Source: RYN-230 sp963829725 (lineage in GTDB: Bacteria; Actinomycetota; Actinomycetes; Streptosporangiales; Streptosporangiaceae). From it: 64,000 nucleotides of DNA. The DNA is taken from NCBI GenBank assembly GCA_963829725.1, contig CAWHJW010000010.1, positions 248,001 to 312,000 on the forward strand. Direction: 5' to 3'. Of this stretch, positions 42,825-51,379 are shown piece after piece (within the stretch, counting starts at the first letter, position 1; every line of letters begins with the position of its first letter). The notes under the pieces are model-generated. The model saw only the letters and a program-made list of their open reading frames with translations, was not told the origin of the DNA and did no database searches. Position numbers and translations under genes: made by a program.

Positions 42825-44225
42825 ATGGCCAGATCGCCGGCGGCCCAGGCCACAGCTCATGGCCCCGTCACGGAGCGTCCCGCGGCCAGCTATCCGGAAG
42901 AACTGGCTGAACTGGCTGAGGCGCGGGCCCAGCTGCGCGAGGCGCAGGAGACGATCGAGGCGATCCGGGCCGGCGGAGTCAACTCCCTGATGATCGGGGC
43001 ACCCGGGCAGGAGCAGGTCTACTCCCTCGAAAGCGCCGACCGCCCCTACCGGCTCATCGTCGAGGCCATGAGCGAAGGTGCCGCCACCGTCTCGCCCCGC
43101 GGGGTGATCCTCAACGCCAATCCCCGGCTGACCAGGATGACCGGCCGCAGCGCCAGTGAACTGGCCGGCGGCGCGGTGCTGGACCTGATCTCCGGCGCCC
43201 ACCGTGCCGCGTTCGCCCGGCTGCTCGATGTCGGCGCTGGCGAGAGCGCACGGGGCGAAGTGGACCTGGCCGGGCCGGATGGCACGGCCGTTCCGGTCCT
43301 GGTGGCGGTCAGCGGTTTCGACCTCGACGGCATGCTGCTGCGGTGCCTGGTCCTGACCGACCTGACCACGCGGCGGGCCGCGGAGGACCGGGTGATGAAG
43401 GCGAACGAGGCGCTGCGCCAAGCCGAGGCGGAGGTCCGGGCGCTCAACGCCGGCCTGGAGTCTCGCGTCGCGCAGCGCACGGCTGACCTGGAGCGGTCGA
43501 ACAAGAACCTGGAGGCGTTCACCTATTCGGTCTCCCATGACCTGCGTGCCCCACTGCGAGCACTGAACGGGTTCAGCGAGTCGCTGCTCGAGGACTGCAG
43601 CGACGCCCTGGGCGAAACCGGCCGCGGGTACGCCGGGCGGATCCAGACGGCGAGCGAGCGGACGGCCGCGCTCATCGATGACCTGCTGCAGCTATCCCGG
43701 GTGTCGCGGATAGGGATGAACCTCAGACCGGTCGATCTCAGCGCGGAGGTCACCGACATCGCCGGCGAACTGAAGGACCGCGAACCCGCCCGCCGGGTCA
43801 GCTTCGTGATCGGGGAGGGCGTCCGGGTCACCGCGGATCGCACTCTCATCCGCACCGTGCTGCAGAACCTGGTCGAGAACGCCTGGAAGTTCACCGGCCG
43901 ACGCGACGACGCCACCATAGAGTTCGGCATCACCGCAGACGATAACGGCCAGAGGTGCTGCTACGTGCGCGACAACGGGGCCGGCTTCGACCCCGCCTAC
44001 GCAGGCAAGCTGTTCCAGCCATTCGAGCGGCTGCACGACGCCGCCAACTTCCCCGGCACCGGCATCGGCCTGGCCAGCGTCCAGCAGATCATCGAACGTC
44101 ACGGCGGCCGGGTGTGGGCCGAAGGCGCCGTCAACCGCGGCGCCACGTTCTACTTCACCCTCGACGCGGCGGACTCGTCGCGGCCCGCTGATCACCGCGC
44201 CACCCGAAGGGGCACCGCTAGCTGA
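42825..44225 (+). CDS. PAS histidine kinase of the kai operon
   Basis: A 466-residue soluble kinase. An N-terminal coiled segment (about 22-50, ELAELAEARAQLREAQETIE) is followed by a PAS domain (about 72-180), a second coiled coil (182-230), HisKA with His238 in SVSHDLRAPLRAL, and HATPase with NLVENAWKF, DNGAGFDP and GTGIGLASV. It has no KaiB-like input domain, unlike SasA. ATG at 42825 is four bases past the kaiB stop; a GTG at 42801 inside kaiB is an alternative. Translation linkage to kaiC and kaiB implies that it reads the KaiC state. No receiver gene follows, so the two receivers of the divergent operon are the likely partners. Confidence 0.93.
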   Translation: MARSPAAQATAHGPVTERPAASYPEELAELAEARAQLREAQETIEAIRAGGVNSLMIGAPGQEQVYSLESADRPYRLIVEAMSEGAATVSPRGVILNANPRLTRMTGRSASELAGGAVLDLISGAHRAAFARLLDVGAGESARGEVDLAGPDGTAVPVLVAVSGFDLDGMLLRCLVLTDLTTRRAAEDRVMKANEALRQAEAEVRALNAGLESRVAQRTADLERSNKNLEAFTYSVSHDLRAPLRALNGFSESLLEDCSDALGETGRGYAGRIQTASERTAALIDDLLQLSRVSRIGMNLRPVDLSAEVTDIAGELKDREPARRVSFVIGEGVRVTADRTLIRTVLQNLVENAWKFTGRRDDATIEFGITADDNGQRCCYVRDNGAGFDPAYAGKLFQPFERLHDAANFPGTGIGLASVQQIIERHGGRVWAEGAVNRGATFYFTLDAADSSRPADHRATRRGTAS

Positions 44226-44412
44226 GGTAGGGTACGCATGTCCCGGGGTTGGCCCCCGGGCGGCGTGGAGCCCAGCGAAGCCGGTGTGATCCCGGCGCTG
44301 TCCCGCAACGGTAATGCCCCTGCCGCGCGATCGCGCGCAGCGGACGAGCCCGGACGCCTGGCCCACGCAGACGTGCTGTCCTCGGAGGAAGGGCGGTTCG
44401 TTCCGGTGCCCG
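44226..44412 (+). promoter_or_regulatory. Cobalamin riboswitch
   Basis: The conserved B12-box region is present: GCGAAGCCGGTGTGATCCCG is followed by GCGCTGTCCCGCAACGGTAA, and GAGCCCGGACGCCTGGCC closes the core further on. Between them lies a GC-rich variable arm with CGCGCGATCGCGCG. It ends about 50 bases upstream of the first gene of a btuFCD-type operon, so cobalamin should repress uptake through this leader. Exact edges are approximate. Confidence 0.93.
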
Positions 44413-44467
44413 GTCCCCGGCACCGCAGCGGGCGCACTTCGTCCTCCCGACCCGACGGAGGATGATC

Positions 44468-45454
44468 ATGCGGTTCATCACCGCGCGGCGGCCGGTCCTG
44501 GCCGCCGCGGTACCCCTGGCCCTGGCCCTGGCCCTGGCTCTCGCCGGGGCCGCCGCCGGATGCGGCACCACCAGCCAGGCCAACACCACCGGCTCCGCGG
44601 CGACGACGGCGGCCGGCGGGGGCAGCTTCCCGGTGTCCGTGGCCGCGGCCAACGGCACGGTGCACGTCAAGGCCCGGCCCGGCCACATCGTCTCGCTCTC
44701 CCCCACCGCCACCGAGATGCTCTACGCGATCGGCGCGGGCCGGCAGGTCACAGCGGTGGACTCGCTGTCGGGCTACCCGCCGCAGGCGCCGCGCACCAAG
44801 CTCTCCGCCTATCAGCCGAACGTCGAGGCGATCGTCGCCGAGAAGCCCGACCTGGTCATCGAGGCGCAGGACACCGGGCAGATCACCAAGCGGCTGGCCG
44901 CCTTCGGGGTCCCCGTGCTCGAACTGCCCGCCCCGGCCAACGTGGGCGGCGAGTATGCCGAGTTCGCCCAGCTGGGCCGGGCCACCGGGCACCTCGCCCA
45001 GGCCGACCAGGAGGTGGCCCGGCTGCGCACGCAGCTGCACAAGATCGCCGCGGCCATACCGCACCACGCGAAGCCGCTCACCTACTACTACGAGCTCGAC
45101 CAGACGTACTACTCGGTCACCTCGGCCACGTTCGTCGGCCAGCTGCTCAGGCTGCTCGGCATGACGAGCATCGCGGACGCGGCCAAGGGCGCGGCCAGCT
45201 CGGGCGGCTACCCGCAGCTGTCCGCGGAGTACATCCTGGCAGCCAACCCGGACTACATCATCCTGGCCGACACGCTTTGCTGCCAGCAGAGCGCGGCCAC
45301 GGTGGCCAAGCGGCCCGGCTGGTCCGGGCTGGCCGCGGTGCGCACCGGGCACATCGTCGCGCTCAACGACGACATCGCCTCCCGGTGGGGCCCCCGGGTC
45401 ACCACCCTGCTGGGCACGGTCGAGGCCGCGGTGGCCAGGAACATGAAGCGGTGA
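44468..45454 (+). CDS. btuF: Cobalamin-type ABC transporter substrate-binding lipoprotein
   Basis: A 328-residue periplasmic-binding-like protein of the helical-backbone metal/cobalamin class. The signal peptide ends in AAAGC, a lipobox, so it is membrane-tethered outside the cell. The mature part begins after a Thr/Gly/Ser linker with GHIVSLSPTATEMLYAIGAG, and later shows PDLVIEAQD and NPDYIILAD. ATG at 44468 is preferred over 44462 because GGAGG then has six-base spacing. Cobalamin specificity is inferred from the riboswitch, since the protein family also binds iron-siderophores. It overlaps the permease start as GTGA. Confidence 0.88.
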   Translation: MRFITARRPVLAAAVPLALALALALAGAAAGCGTTSQANTTGSAATTAAGGGSFPVSVAAANGTVHVKARPGHIVSLSPTATEMLYAIGAGRQVTAVDSLSGYPPQAPRTKLSAYQPNVEAIVAEKPDLVIEAQDTGQITKRLAAFGVPVLELPAPANVGGEYAEFAQLGRATGHLAQADQEVARLRTQLHKIAAAIPHHAKPLTYYYELDQTYYSVTSATFVGQLLRLLGMTSIADAAKGAASSGGYPQLSAEYILAANPDYIILADTLCCQQSAATVAKRPGWSGLAAVRTGHIVALNDDIASRWGPRVTTLLGTVEAAVARNMKR

Positions 45455-46563
45455 AGTCGGTCCTTCCCGGCCGCGCCCCGGCGGCCGGGACCCCGGATGC
45501 CAGCCCGGCCGGGCCGGCCGGGACCAGCGTCCCGCGGCCCCGGTCCGGGCGGGCCCTGCTGGCCGCGGCGGCCGTGCTGGCCGCGGCGCTGCTCCTCGGG
45601 GTGTGGATCGGGCCGGCCGGGCTGTCGCTGCCGGCGGTGGCCGGGGCCCTGGCCGCGAAGCTGCCCTGGCACCCGGTGACCGGCGTGCCCGCCATCGATA
45701 CCGCCATCGTCTGGCAGATCCGGCTGCCCCGGGTGGTGCTGGGCGCCATCGTCGGCGCGATGCTGGCCGGCGGCGGCGCCGCCTACCAGGGGGTGTTCCG
45801 CAACCCGCTGGCCGACCCGTACCTGCTCGGGGTGGCCGCGGGCGGCGGGCTGGGCGCCACCATCGTGATCGTCGCGGGCGGCAGCGCGGCGCTGCTGCCG
45901 CCCGCCGCGTTCGCGGGCGCGGCCCTGGCCGTCGCGGTCACCTACGCGCTCGGGTCGGGCGCCGGGCCGGGGGGCGGCGGGGCGGGTGCGACCGGATCCA
46001 TCGTGCTGGCCGGGGTGGCGGTGGCGGCGCTGCTCACCGCCGTGCAGACCTACCTGCAGCAGCAGCACTCGCAGACGCTGCAGTCGGTGTATTCGTGGAT
46101 CCTGGGCGGCCTGTCCCTGGCGTCCTGGTCCGACGTGCTGCTGATCCTGCCGTACGTGACGGTGGCCGCCGTGGTGCTGCTGGCCCACCGGCGGCTGCTG
46201 GACGTGCTGCGGGTCGGCGAGACCGAGGCGGCCAGCCTGGGCGTGGACATCGCCCGGCTGCGGCTGACCGTGGTGATCGCCGCGACCCTGGGCACGGCCG
46301 CGGCGGTCTCGGTGAGCGGCCTGATCGGGTTCGTGGGCATCATCGTGCCGCACACGGTGCGGCTCACGGCCGGGCCGGGCTACCGGGCGCTGCTGCCGGT
46401 GTCGATGCTCGGCGGCGCCGCGTTCGTGGTGCTGGCCGACATCGCGGCCCGCACCGTGGCGGCCCCCGCGGAGGTGCCGATCGGCGTCATCACCGCGCTG
46501 GCCGGCGCGCCCTTCTTCTTGTTCGTCCTCCGGTCCAGGCGGGCCAGGCAGGACCTGGCGTGA
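45451..46563 (+). CDS. btuC: FecCD/BtuC-type ABC permease
   Basis: A 370-residue permease with about ten membrane segments. Family motifs are RLPRVVLGAIVGAMLAGGGA near residue 90, NPLADPYLLGV, and near the end GLIGFVGIIVPHTVRL, the ATPase-contact region. The N-terminus carries a 35-residue Pro/Ala-rich cytosolic extension. The GTG start overlaps the btuF stop, and its stop overlaps the ATPase start (GTGA). It forms the transmembrane path for corrinoid import, judging from the riboswitch. Confidence 0.92.
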   Translation: MKSVLPGRAPAAGTPDASPAGPAGTSVPRPRSGRALLAAAAVLAAALLLGVWIGPAGLSLPAVAGALAAKLPWHPVTGVPAIDTAIVWQIRLPRVVLGAIVGAMLAGGGAAYQGVFRNPLADPYLLGVAAGGGLGATIVIVAGGSAALLPPAAFAGAALAVAVTYALGSGAGPGGGGAGATGSIVLAGVAVAALLTAVQTYLQQQHSQTLQSVYSWILGGLSLASWSDVLLILPYVTVAAVVLLAHRRLLDVLRVGETEAASLGVDIARLRLTVVIAATLGTAAAVSVSGLIGFVGIIVPHTVRLTAGPGYRALLPVSMLGGAAFVVLADIAARTVAAPAEVPIGVITALAGAPFFLFVLRSRRARQDLA

Positions 46564-47372
46564 TCGTCTTCGACCGGGTGAGCGTCCGCTACGGCCAGGC
46601 CGCCGCGCTGGCTGAGGTCAGCGCGACCGTTGAGAACGGCGCCTGGCTCGGCATTATCGGGCCCAACGGAGCCGGCAAGACGACACTGCTCCGCGCGGCC
46701 GCGCGGCTCGTCGGGCACGAGGGGACGATCGCCATCGGCGGCCGGCCCCTCGCCGGGCTGCGCCGCCGCCCGCTGGCACGGCTGGTCGCCTACGTGCCCC
46801 AGCGGCCCGAGCTGCCCCCGGAGATGAGCGCCTTCGAGTACGTGCTGCTGGGCCGTACCCCGCACATCGGCTACCTGCGCATGGAGACCACCGCGGACCG
46901 GGACATCTGCGCCGCGCTGCTGGACCGGATGGCGCTGGGCGCGATGGCGCGGCGGCCGCTCGGCACGCTGTCCGGTGGCGAGCTGCAGCGCGTGGTGCTG
47001 GCCCGGGCGCTGGCCCAGCAGGCGCCGGTGCTGCTGCTGGACGAGCCGATCAGCGCCCTGGACCTGGGCCGCCGGGTGAGCGCGCTGGAACTGGTGGATG
47101 AGCTGCGCCGGGAGCGGTCGCTGACGGTGCTGTCCGTGGTGCACGACCTCACCCTGGCCGGGCAGTTTGCGGACCGGCTGCTGCTGCTGGACGGCGGCCG
47201 GGTGGCGGCCACCGGGAACCCGGCCAGCGTGCTGCGCGACGATGTGCTGGGCGCCCACTTCGGCCCCGGGCTGCAGGTGCTGACCACCCCGGACGGGGAG
47301 CGGGTGGTGACATCACGGCGCCCGGCGCGGGCCGCGGGTAAGGCTGTCACACCCCCAGATCCCGGCCGATGA
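46560..47372 (+). CDS. btuD: BtuD-type ABC transporter ATPase
   Basis: A 270-residue ATPase. Walker A is GPNGAGKTT, the Q-loop PQRPELP, the signature LSGGELQR, Walker B LLLDEPISALD, and the switch His lies in VVHDLTL. The start is GTG 46560, overlapping the btuC stop. The C-terminal 40 residues run past the core (GPGLQVLTTPDGERVVTSRR) as in FepC/BtuD proteins. Its 3' end overlaps the convergent acyl-CoA dehydrogenase gene by 26 bases, an antisense arrangement that could couple their transcription. Confidence 0.93.
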   Translation: MIVFDRVSVRYGQAAALAEVSATVENGAWLGIIGPNGAGKTTLLRAAARLVGHEGTIAIGGRPLAGLRRRPLARLVAYVPQRPELPPEMSAFEYVLLGRTPHIGYLRMETTADRDICAALLDRMALGAMARRPLGTLSGGELQRVVLARALAQQAPVLLLDEPISALDLGRRVSALELVDELRRERSLTVLSVVHDLTLAGQFADRLLLLDGGRVAATGNPASVLRDDVLGAHFGPGLQVLTTPDGERVVTSRRPARAAGKAVTPPDPGR

Positions 47373-48489
47373 TCTCCTTCATGATCTCGGTGGTGCCGCC
47401 GAAGATGGTCTGCACCCGGGCGTCCGCGTAGGCCCGGGACACCGGGTACTCGCTCATGTAGCCCCAGCCGCCGTGCAGTTGCAGGCAGCGGTCCACGACC
47501 CGGTTGCACAGCTCGGTGTCCCACCACTTGACCATGGAGGCATCGGAGTTGGACAGCCGCCCCGCATTGTGCTCCAGCACGGCGCGGTCGGTGAAGGACC
47601 GGGCCACCGCCAGCTCAGTGGCCATCTCGGCCAGCACGAACCGGTTGTGCTGGAAGCTGCCGATGGGCCGGCCGAACGCCTGCCGCTGCTTGCAGTAGTC
47701 CAGCGTGTCCGCGAACACCTGCTCCGCCCCGGCCAGCGCGGTCGACCCGATCGCGACCCGCTCCCGGGGCAGGTTGTGCATGAGCGCGACGAACCCGCCG
47801 CCTTCGGAGCCGAGCAGATTCTCCGCGGGCACCGCCACGTCGGAGAAGAACAGCTCGGAGGTGTCCTGGGCGTGCAGGCCGAGCTTGGCCAGGTTCCGGC
47901 CGCGCTCGAAGCCGGGCATGCCCCGCTCCACCACGAGCAGGCTGATACCGCGGTGGCCGCCCTCCGGGTCGGTGCGGGCCACCACGATGACCAGGTCGCA
48001 CAGCTGCCCGTTGGAGATGAACGTCTTCTGCCCGTTCAGCACGTACTGGTCCCCATGGCGGACCGCCGCCGTGGTGATGCCCTGCAGGTCACTGCCCGCC
48101 CCGGGCTCGCTCATCGCGATCGCGGTGATCAGCTCCCCGGAGCAGTACCCGGGCAGCCAGCGATCCCGCTGCTCCGGGGTGCACAGCCGGGTGAAGTACT
48201 GGCCGTTGATGTCGTTGTGCACCGCGAACCCGGGGCCGTTGGCCCCGGCCCGGGCCAGTTCCTCGTTCAGGATCAGGTAGTAGCGGTAGTCGGGGTCACC
48301 ACCGCCGCCGTACTTCTCGTCGATGTCGATGCCGAGCAGCCCGGCCCGGCCCGCGGCGAGCCACACGTCCCGGGACACGGCACCGTCCTGCTCCCACTGC
48401 GCGTGGTAGGGAGTGATCTCCCGGGCGATGAACGCGCGCACCATGTCCCGGAACGCCTCATGCTCAGGACCGAAGATGTCGCGCTCCAT
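47347..48489 (-). CDS. Acyl-CoA dehydrogenase
   Basis: FAD enzyme that oxidises acyl-CoA to enoyl-CoA. The protein is 380 residues from the ATG at 48489. Family motifs are ITAIAMSEPGAGSDLQGI (the FAD/substrate signature), YVLNGQKTFISNG and the C-terminal RVVDRCLQLHGGWGYMSEYP then FGGTTEIMKEIIGRDL. The catalytic base Glu is in the GGTTEIMKE region, as in short/medium and long-chain subclasses. No other beta-oxidation gene is adjacent. The substrate chain length cannot be told. Confidence 0.94.
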   Translation of the reverse strand: MERDIFGPEHEAFRDMVRAFIAREITPYHAQWEQDGAVSRDVWLAAGRAGLLGIDIDEKYGGGGDPDYRYYLILNEELARAGANGPGFAVHNDINGQYFTRLCTPEQRDRWLPGYCSGELITAIAMSEPGAGSDLQGITTAAVRHGDQYVLNGQKTFISNGQLCDLVIVVARTDPEGGHRGISLLVVERGMPGFERGRNLAKLGLHAQDTSELFFSDVAVPAENLLGSEGGGFVALMHNLPRERVAIGSTALAGAEQVFADTLDYCKQRQAFGRPIGSFQHNRFVLAEMATELAVARSFTDRAVLEHNAGRLSNSDASMVKWWDTELCNRVVDRCLQLHGGWGYMSEYPVSRAYADARVQTIFGGTTEIMKEIIGRDLGV

Positions 48490-48553
48490 GGCCGTCCCTC
48501 CGCCGCATCGTCCGTGCTGTGACGGTAACACCCGGCGGCCGGCGGGTAACGGG

Positions 48554-49066
48554 TCAGGCGGCGCTGGACTCCGGCAGGTAGGCGGCCCATTGCGGGTCGC
48601 CGTCGTGGGCCGCGCCGATCAGCCGCCAGTGCGCGCCCCGGGGCGCGCTCGGGATCCGGTTCATCGTCCAGCCCAGTTCCTCGATCAGCCGGTCCGCCTT
48701 GCTGTGGTTGCAGCGCATGCAGGACGCCACGCAGTTCTCCCAGGTGTGCGTGCCGCCGCGGCTGCGCGGGATCACGTGGTCGATGGTCTCGGCCCGGTGC
48801 CCGCAGTAGGCGCAGTTGTAATTGTCCCGGCGCATCAGCGCGCCGCGGGTCAGCGGCACCCGGCTGCGGTGCGGCACCCGCACGTACCGGCGCAGCCTGA
48901 TCACCGACGGGGCGGCCAGGATGGTCGTGGAGGAGCGCAACAAGGCACCCTCCGAATCATCATGCACGACTTCGGCCTTCTCGCCCAGCACCAGGCACAC
49001 GGCACGGTGCAGGCCGACCGTCGTGAGCGGCTCATACGTCACGTTGAGCAGCAGTACCCGTCGCAC
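48554..49066 (-). CDS. HNH endonuclease family protein
   Basis: A 170-residue protein. The N-terminal half starts VRRVLLLNVTYEPLTTVGLH, typical of actinobacterial HNH proteins. The HNH fold is CAYCGHRAETIDHVIPRSRG with a second zinc pair CMRCNHSK. The start is GTG 49066 with GGAGG five to six bases upstream. The family is widespread and chromosomal, and not tied to phage here; its natural substrate is unknown. It stands between a dehydrogenase (same strand) and a divergent peptidase. Confidence 0.9.
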   Translation of the reverse strand: MRRVLLLNVTYEPLTTVGLHRAVCLVLGEKAEVVHDDSEGALLRSSTTILAAPSVIRLRRYVRVPHRSRVPLTRGALMRRDNYNCAYCGHRAETIDHVIPRSRGGTHTWENCVASCMRCNHSKADRLIEELGWTMNRIPSAPRGAHWRLIGAAHDGDPQWAAYLPESSAA

Positions 49067-49234
49067 GCCCGCCTCCTGCCTGGTGCGGTGGGCAAGCACG
49101 GTGTACCAGGGAGCACACGCGGTGCTGGCCAAAGACAGCCTAACCGGCCGGCCCCGGCCAGGCATAACGCCGGCGTGGCGGCACGGTAAACAACCAGTCC
49201 CGGGCCGGCCCGGGCCGTCCCCTAGAGTGCGGGC

Positions 49235-51379
49235 ATGACAGCATCCGGCCACCCGGCGCCCGCCAGCCCGCCGCCCACCGGGTACCCCCCGGCCGGGCGC
49301 CTCGACCTCGTCGAGGACCTGCACGGCCACCGGGTCGCCGACCCGTACCGGTGGCTGGAGGACCCCGGCAGCCAGCAGGCCAGGGACTGGCTGGCCGCCC
49401 AGGACGAGCTGTGGGCCAGCCAGGCCACGGCGCCGCCGTCCCGGGAGCGGCTGGCCACCCGGATCGGGCAGCTGATGGAAGCCGGCTTCATCGGCACTCC
49501 CGTCTGGCGCGGCGAGCGGCAGTTCTTCATGCGCCGCCTGGCCGGCCAGGAGCACGGGGTGCTGCTGACCGCAGGCCCGGGCGAGCCGGAACGCGTGCTT
49601 ATCGACCCGGTGGCCCTCGATCCGTCCGGCCTGACCACGCTGGATGCGTGGCAGCCGGACAAGGAGGGGCGCCTGCTGGCCTACCAGTTGTCCGACGCCG
49701 GCGACGAGGAGTCGGTGCTGCGGGTGATGGACGTGGCCTCCGGGGCCGACGCGGACGGCCCGATCACCCGCTGCCGGTACTCCCCGGTCGCGTGGCTGCC
49801 CGGCGGGGCGGCGTTCTACTACGTGCGCAAGCTCCCGCCGGACCAGGTCCCCGCCGGGGAGGAGCAGTTCCACCGCCGGGTCTACCTGCATGCCGTCGGC
49901 GCCCCGGACACCGAGGACGCGGCGATCTTCGGCGAGGGCCGGGACAAGACGGACTATTACGGCGCCTCGGTCAGCCGGGACGGCCGCTGGCTGGTGATCT
50001 CCGCGGCCCTTGGCACGGCGCCGCGCAACGACCTGTGGCTGGCCGACCTCACCGCGTCCGGCGCGGCCCGGCCGGACCTGCGGGCGGTCCAGGAGGGCGT
50101 GGACGCCCAGACCAGCCTGCACCTGGGCCGGGACGGCCGGCTGTACGTGTTCACCGATTCGGGCGCGCCGCGGGGCAGGCTGGCGGTCACCGACCCGGCG
50201 CAGCCGGGCCAGCAGCACTGGCGTGACCTGATCCCCGAGGACCGGGTGGCGATCCTCACCGATTACGCCATCCTGGACGGCGCCGGGCTGGGCCGCCCGG
50301 TGCTGCTGGCGTCCTGGACCCGGCACGCGATCGGCGAGATCACCGTGCACGACCTGGACACCGGGGCGCGGGCCTGGCTCGAGCTGCCGGGCACCGGGGG
50401 CGTCAGCCGGCTGGGCAGCACCGGCGGGATCAGCGAGCGGCCGGAGGGCGGCCACGAGGCCTGGTTCAGCTACACCGACAACACCACGCCGCTCATGATC
50501 TATCACTATGACGCGCGTTCCGGGGCGGTCACCGTGTGGGCGGAGGCGCCCGGCGCGGTGGCCGTGCCTGAGGTGATCACCCGGCCGGTGACGTTCACCT
50601 CGAAGGACGGCACCGAGGTGCGCATGCTGGTCATGAGGAGCAGGGATGACACTGGGCGACGCCGCCCGCGGCCGGCCATCCTGTACGGCTACGGCGGGTT
50701 CGGCATCAGCATGGCCCCCGCCTACTCCGCGACCGTGCTGGCCTGGGTCGAGGCCGGCGGGGTGTACGCGATCGCGTCGCTGCGCGGCGGCGGCGAGGAA
50801 GGCGAGGACTGGCACCGGGCTGGCATGCGCGAGCGCAAGCGATGCGTATTCGACGATTTCCATGCCGCGGCGCAGGCCCTCATCGACGGGGGCTGGACCA
50901 CGCCCGCGCAGCTGGGCATCTCCGGCGGCTCCAACGGCGGGCTGCTGGTCGGGGCCGCGATCACGCAGCGTCCCGCCCTGTATGCCGCGGCCGTCTGCTC
51001 CGCGCCGCTGCTGGACATGGTGCGGTATGAGCGGTTCGGCCTCGGCCAGACCTGGAACGACGAGTACGGCACCGCCGGGCAGGAGGCCGAGCTGGGCTGG
51101 CTGCTCAGCTACTCCCCCTACCACCAGGTGCGGGAGGGCGTCAGCTACCCCGCGACGCTGTTCACCGTCTTCGACAACGACACGAGGGTGGATCCGGTGC
51201 ACGCGCACAAGATGTGCGCGGCACTCCAGCACGCCACCGCGGCCCGCTGGCCGGACCGGCCGATCCTGCTCCGGCGCGAATCCGGGGTCGGGCACGGAGC
51301 CCGTGCGGTCAGCCGTTCTGTCTCGCTATCCGCGGACAGCCTGGCCTTCCTCGCCTTCCATACCGGTCTCAGCCGGTGA
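49235..51379 (+). CDS. Prolyl oligopeptidase (S9A) family serine peptidase
   Basis: A 714-residue cytosolic enzyme cleaving after proline in short peptides. The N-terminal motif DLHGHRVADPYRWLED is characteristic of S9A. A seven-blade propeller (about 80-430) precedes the hydrolase. The nucleophile is in SGGSNGGLLVG, the Asp in FDNDTRVDP and the His in GVGHGAR. It is a second S9 enzyme besides the truncated one at the left edge, but of a different subfamily. Its stop overlaps the convergent regulator gene by 11 bases. Confidence 0.95.
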   Translation: MTASGHPAPASPPPTGYPPAGRLDLVEDLHGHRVADPYRWLEDPGSQQARDWLAAQDELWASQATAPPSRERLATRIGQLMEAGFIGTPVWRGERQFFMRRLAGQEHGVLLTAGPGEPERVLIDPVALDPSGLTTLDAWQPDKEGRLLAYQLSDAGDEESVLRVMDVASGADADGPITRCRYSPVAWLPGGAAFYYVRKLPPDQVPAGEEQFHRRVYLHAVGAPDTEDAAIFGEGRDKTDYYGASVSRDGRWLVISAALGTAPRNDLWLADLTASGAARPDLRAVQEGVDAQTSLHLGRDGRLYVFTDSGAPRGRLAVTDPAQPGQQHWRDLIPEDRVAILTDYAILDGAGLGRPVLLASWTRHAIGEITVHDLDTGARAWLELPGTGGVSRLGSTGGISERPEGGHEAWFSYTDNTTPLMIYHYDARSGAVTVWAEAPGAVAVPEVITRPVTFTSKDGTEVRMLVMRSRDDTGRRRPRPAILYGYGGFGISMAPAYSATVLAWVEAGGVYAIASLRGGGEEGEDWHRAGMRERKRCVFDDFHAAAQALIDGGWTTPAQLGISGGSNGGLLVGAAITQRPALYAAAVCSAPLLDMVRYERFGLGQTWNDEYGTAGQEAELGWLLSYSPYHQVREGVSYPATLFTVFDNDTRVDPVHAHKMCAALQHATAARWPDRPILLRRESGVGHGARAVSRSVSLSADSLAFLAFHTGLSR

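Noticed and set aside
37224..44225. Reading the kai island as a complete circadian clock
   Set aside because: kaiA, an RpaA-type DNA-binding output and an intact kaiC frame are not seen; only a Kai-type timing or signalling module can be claimed.
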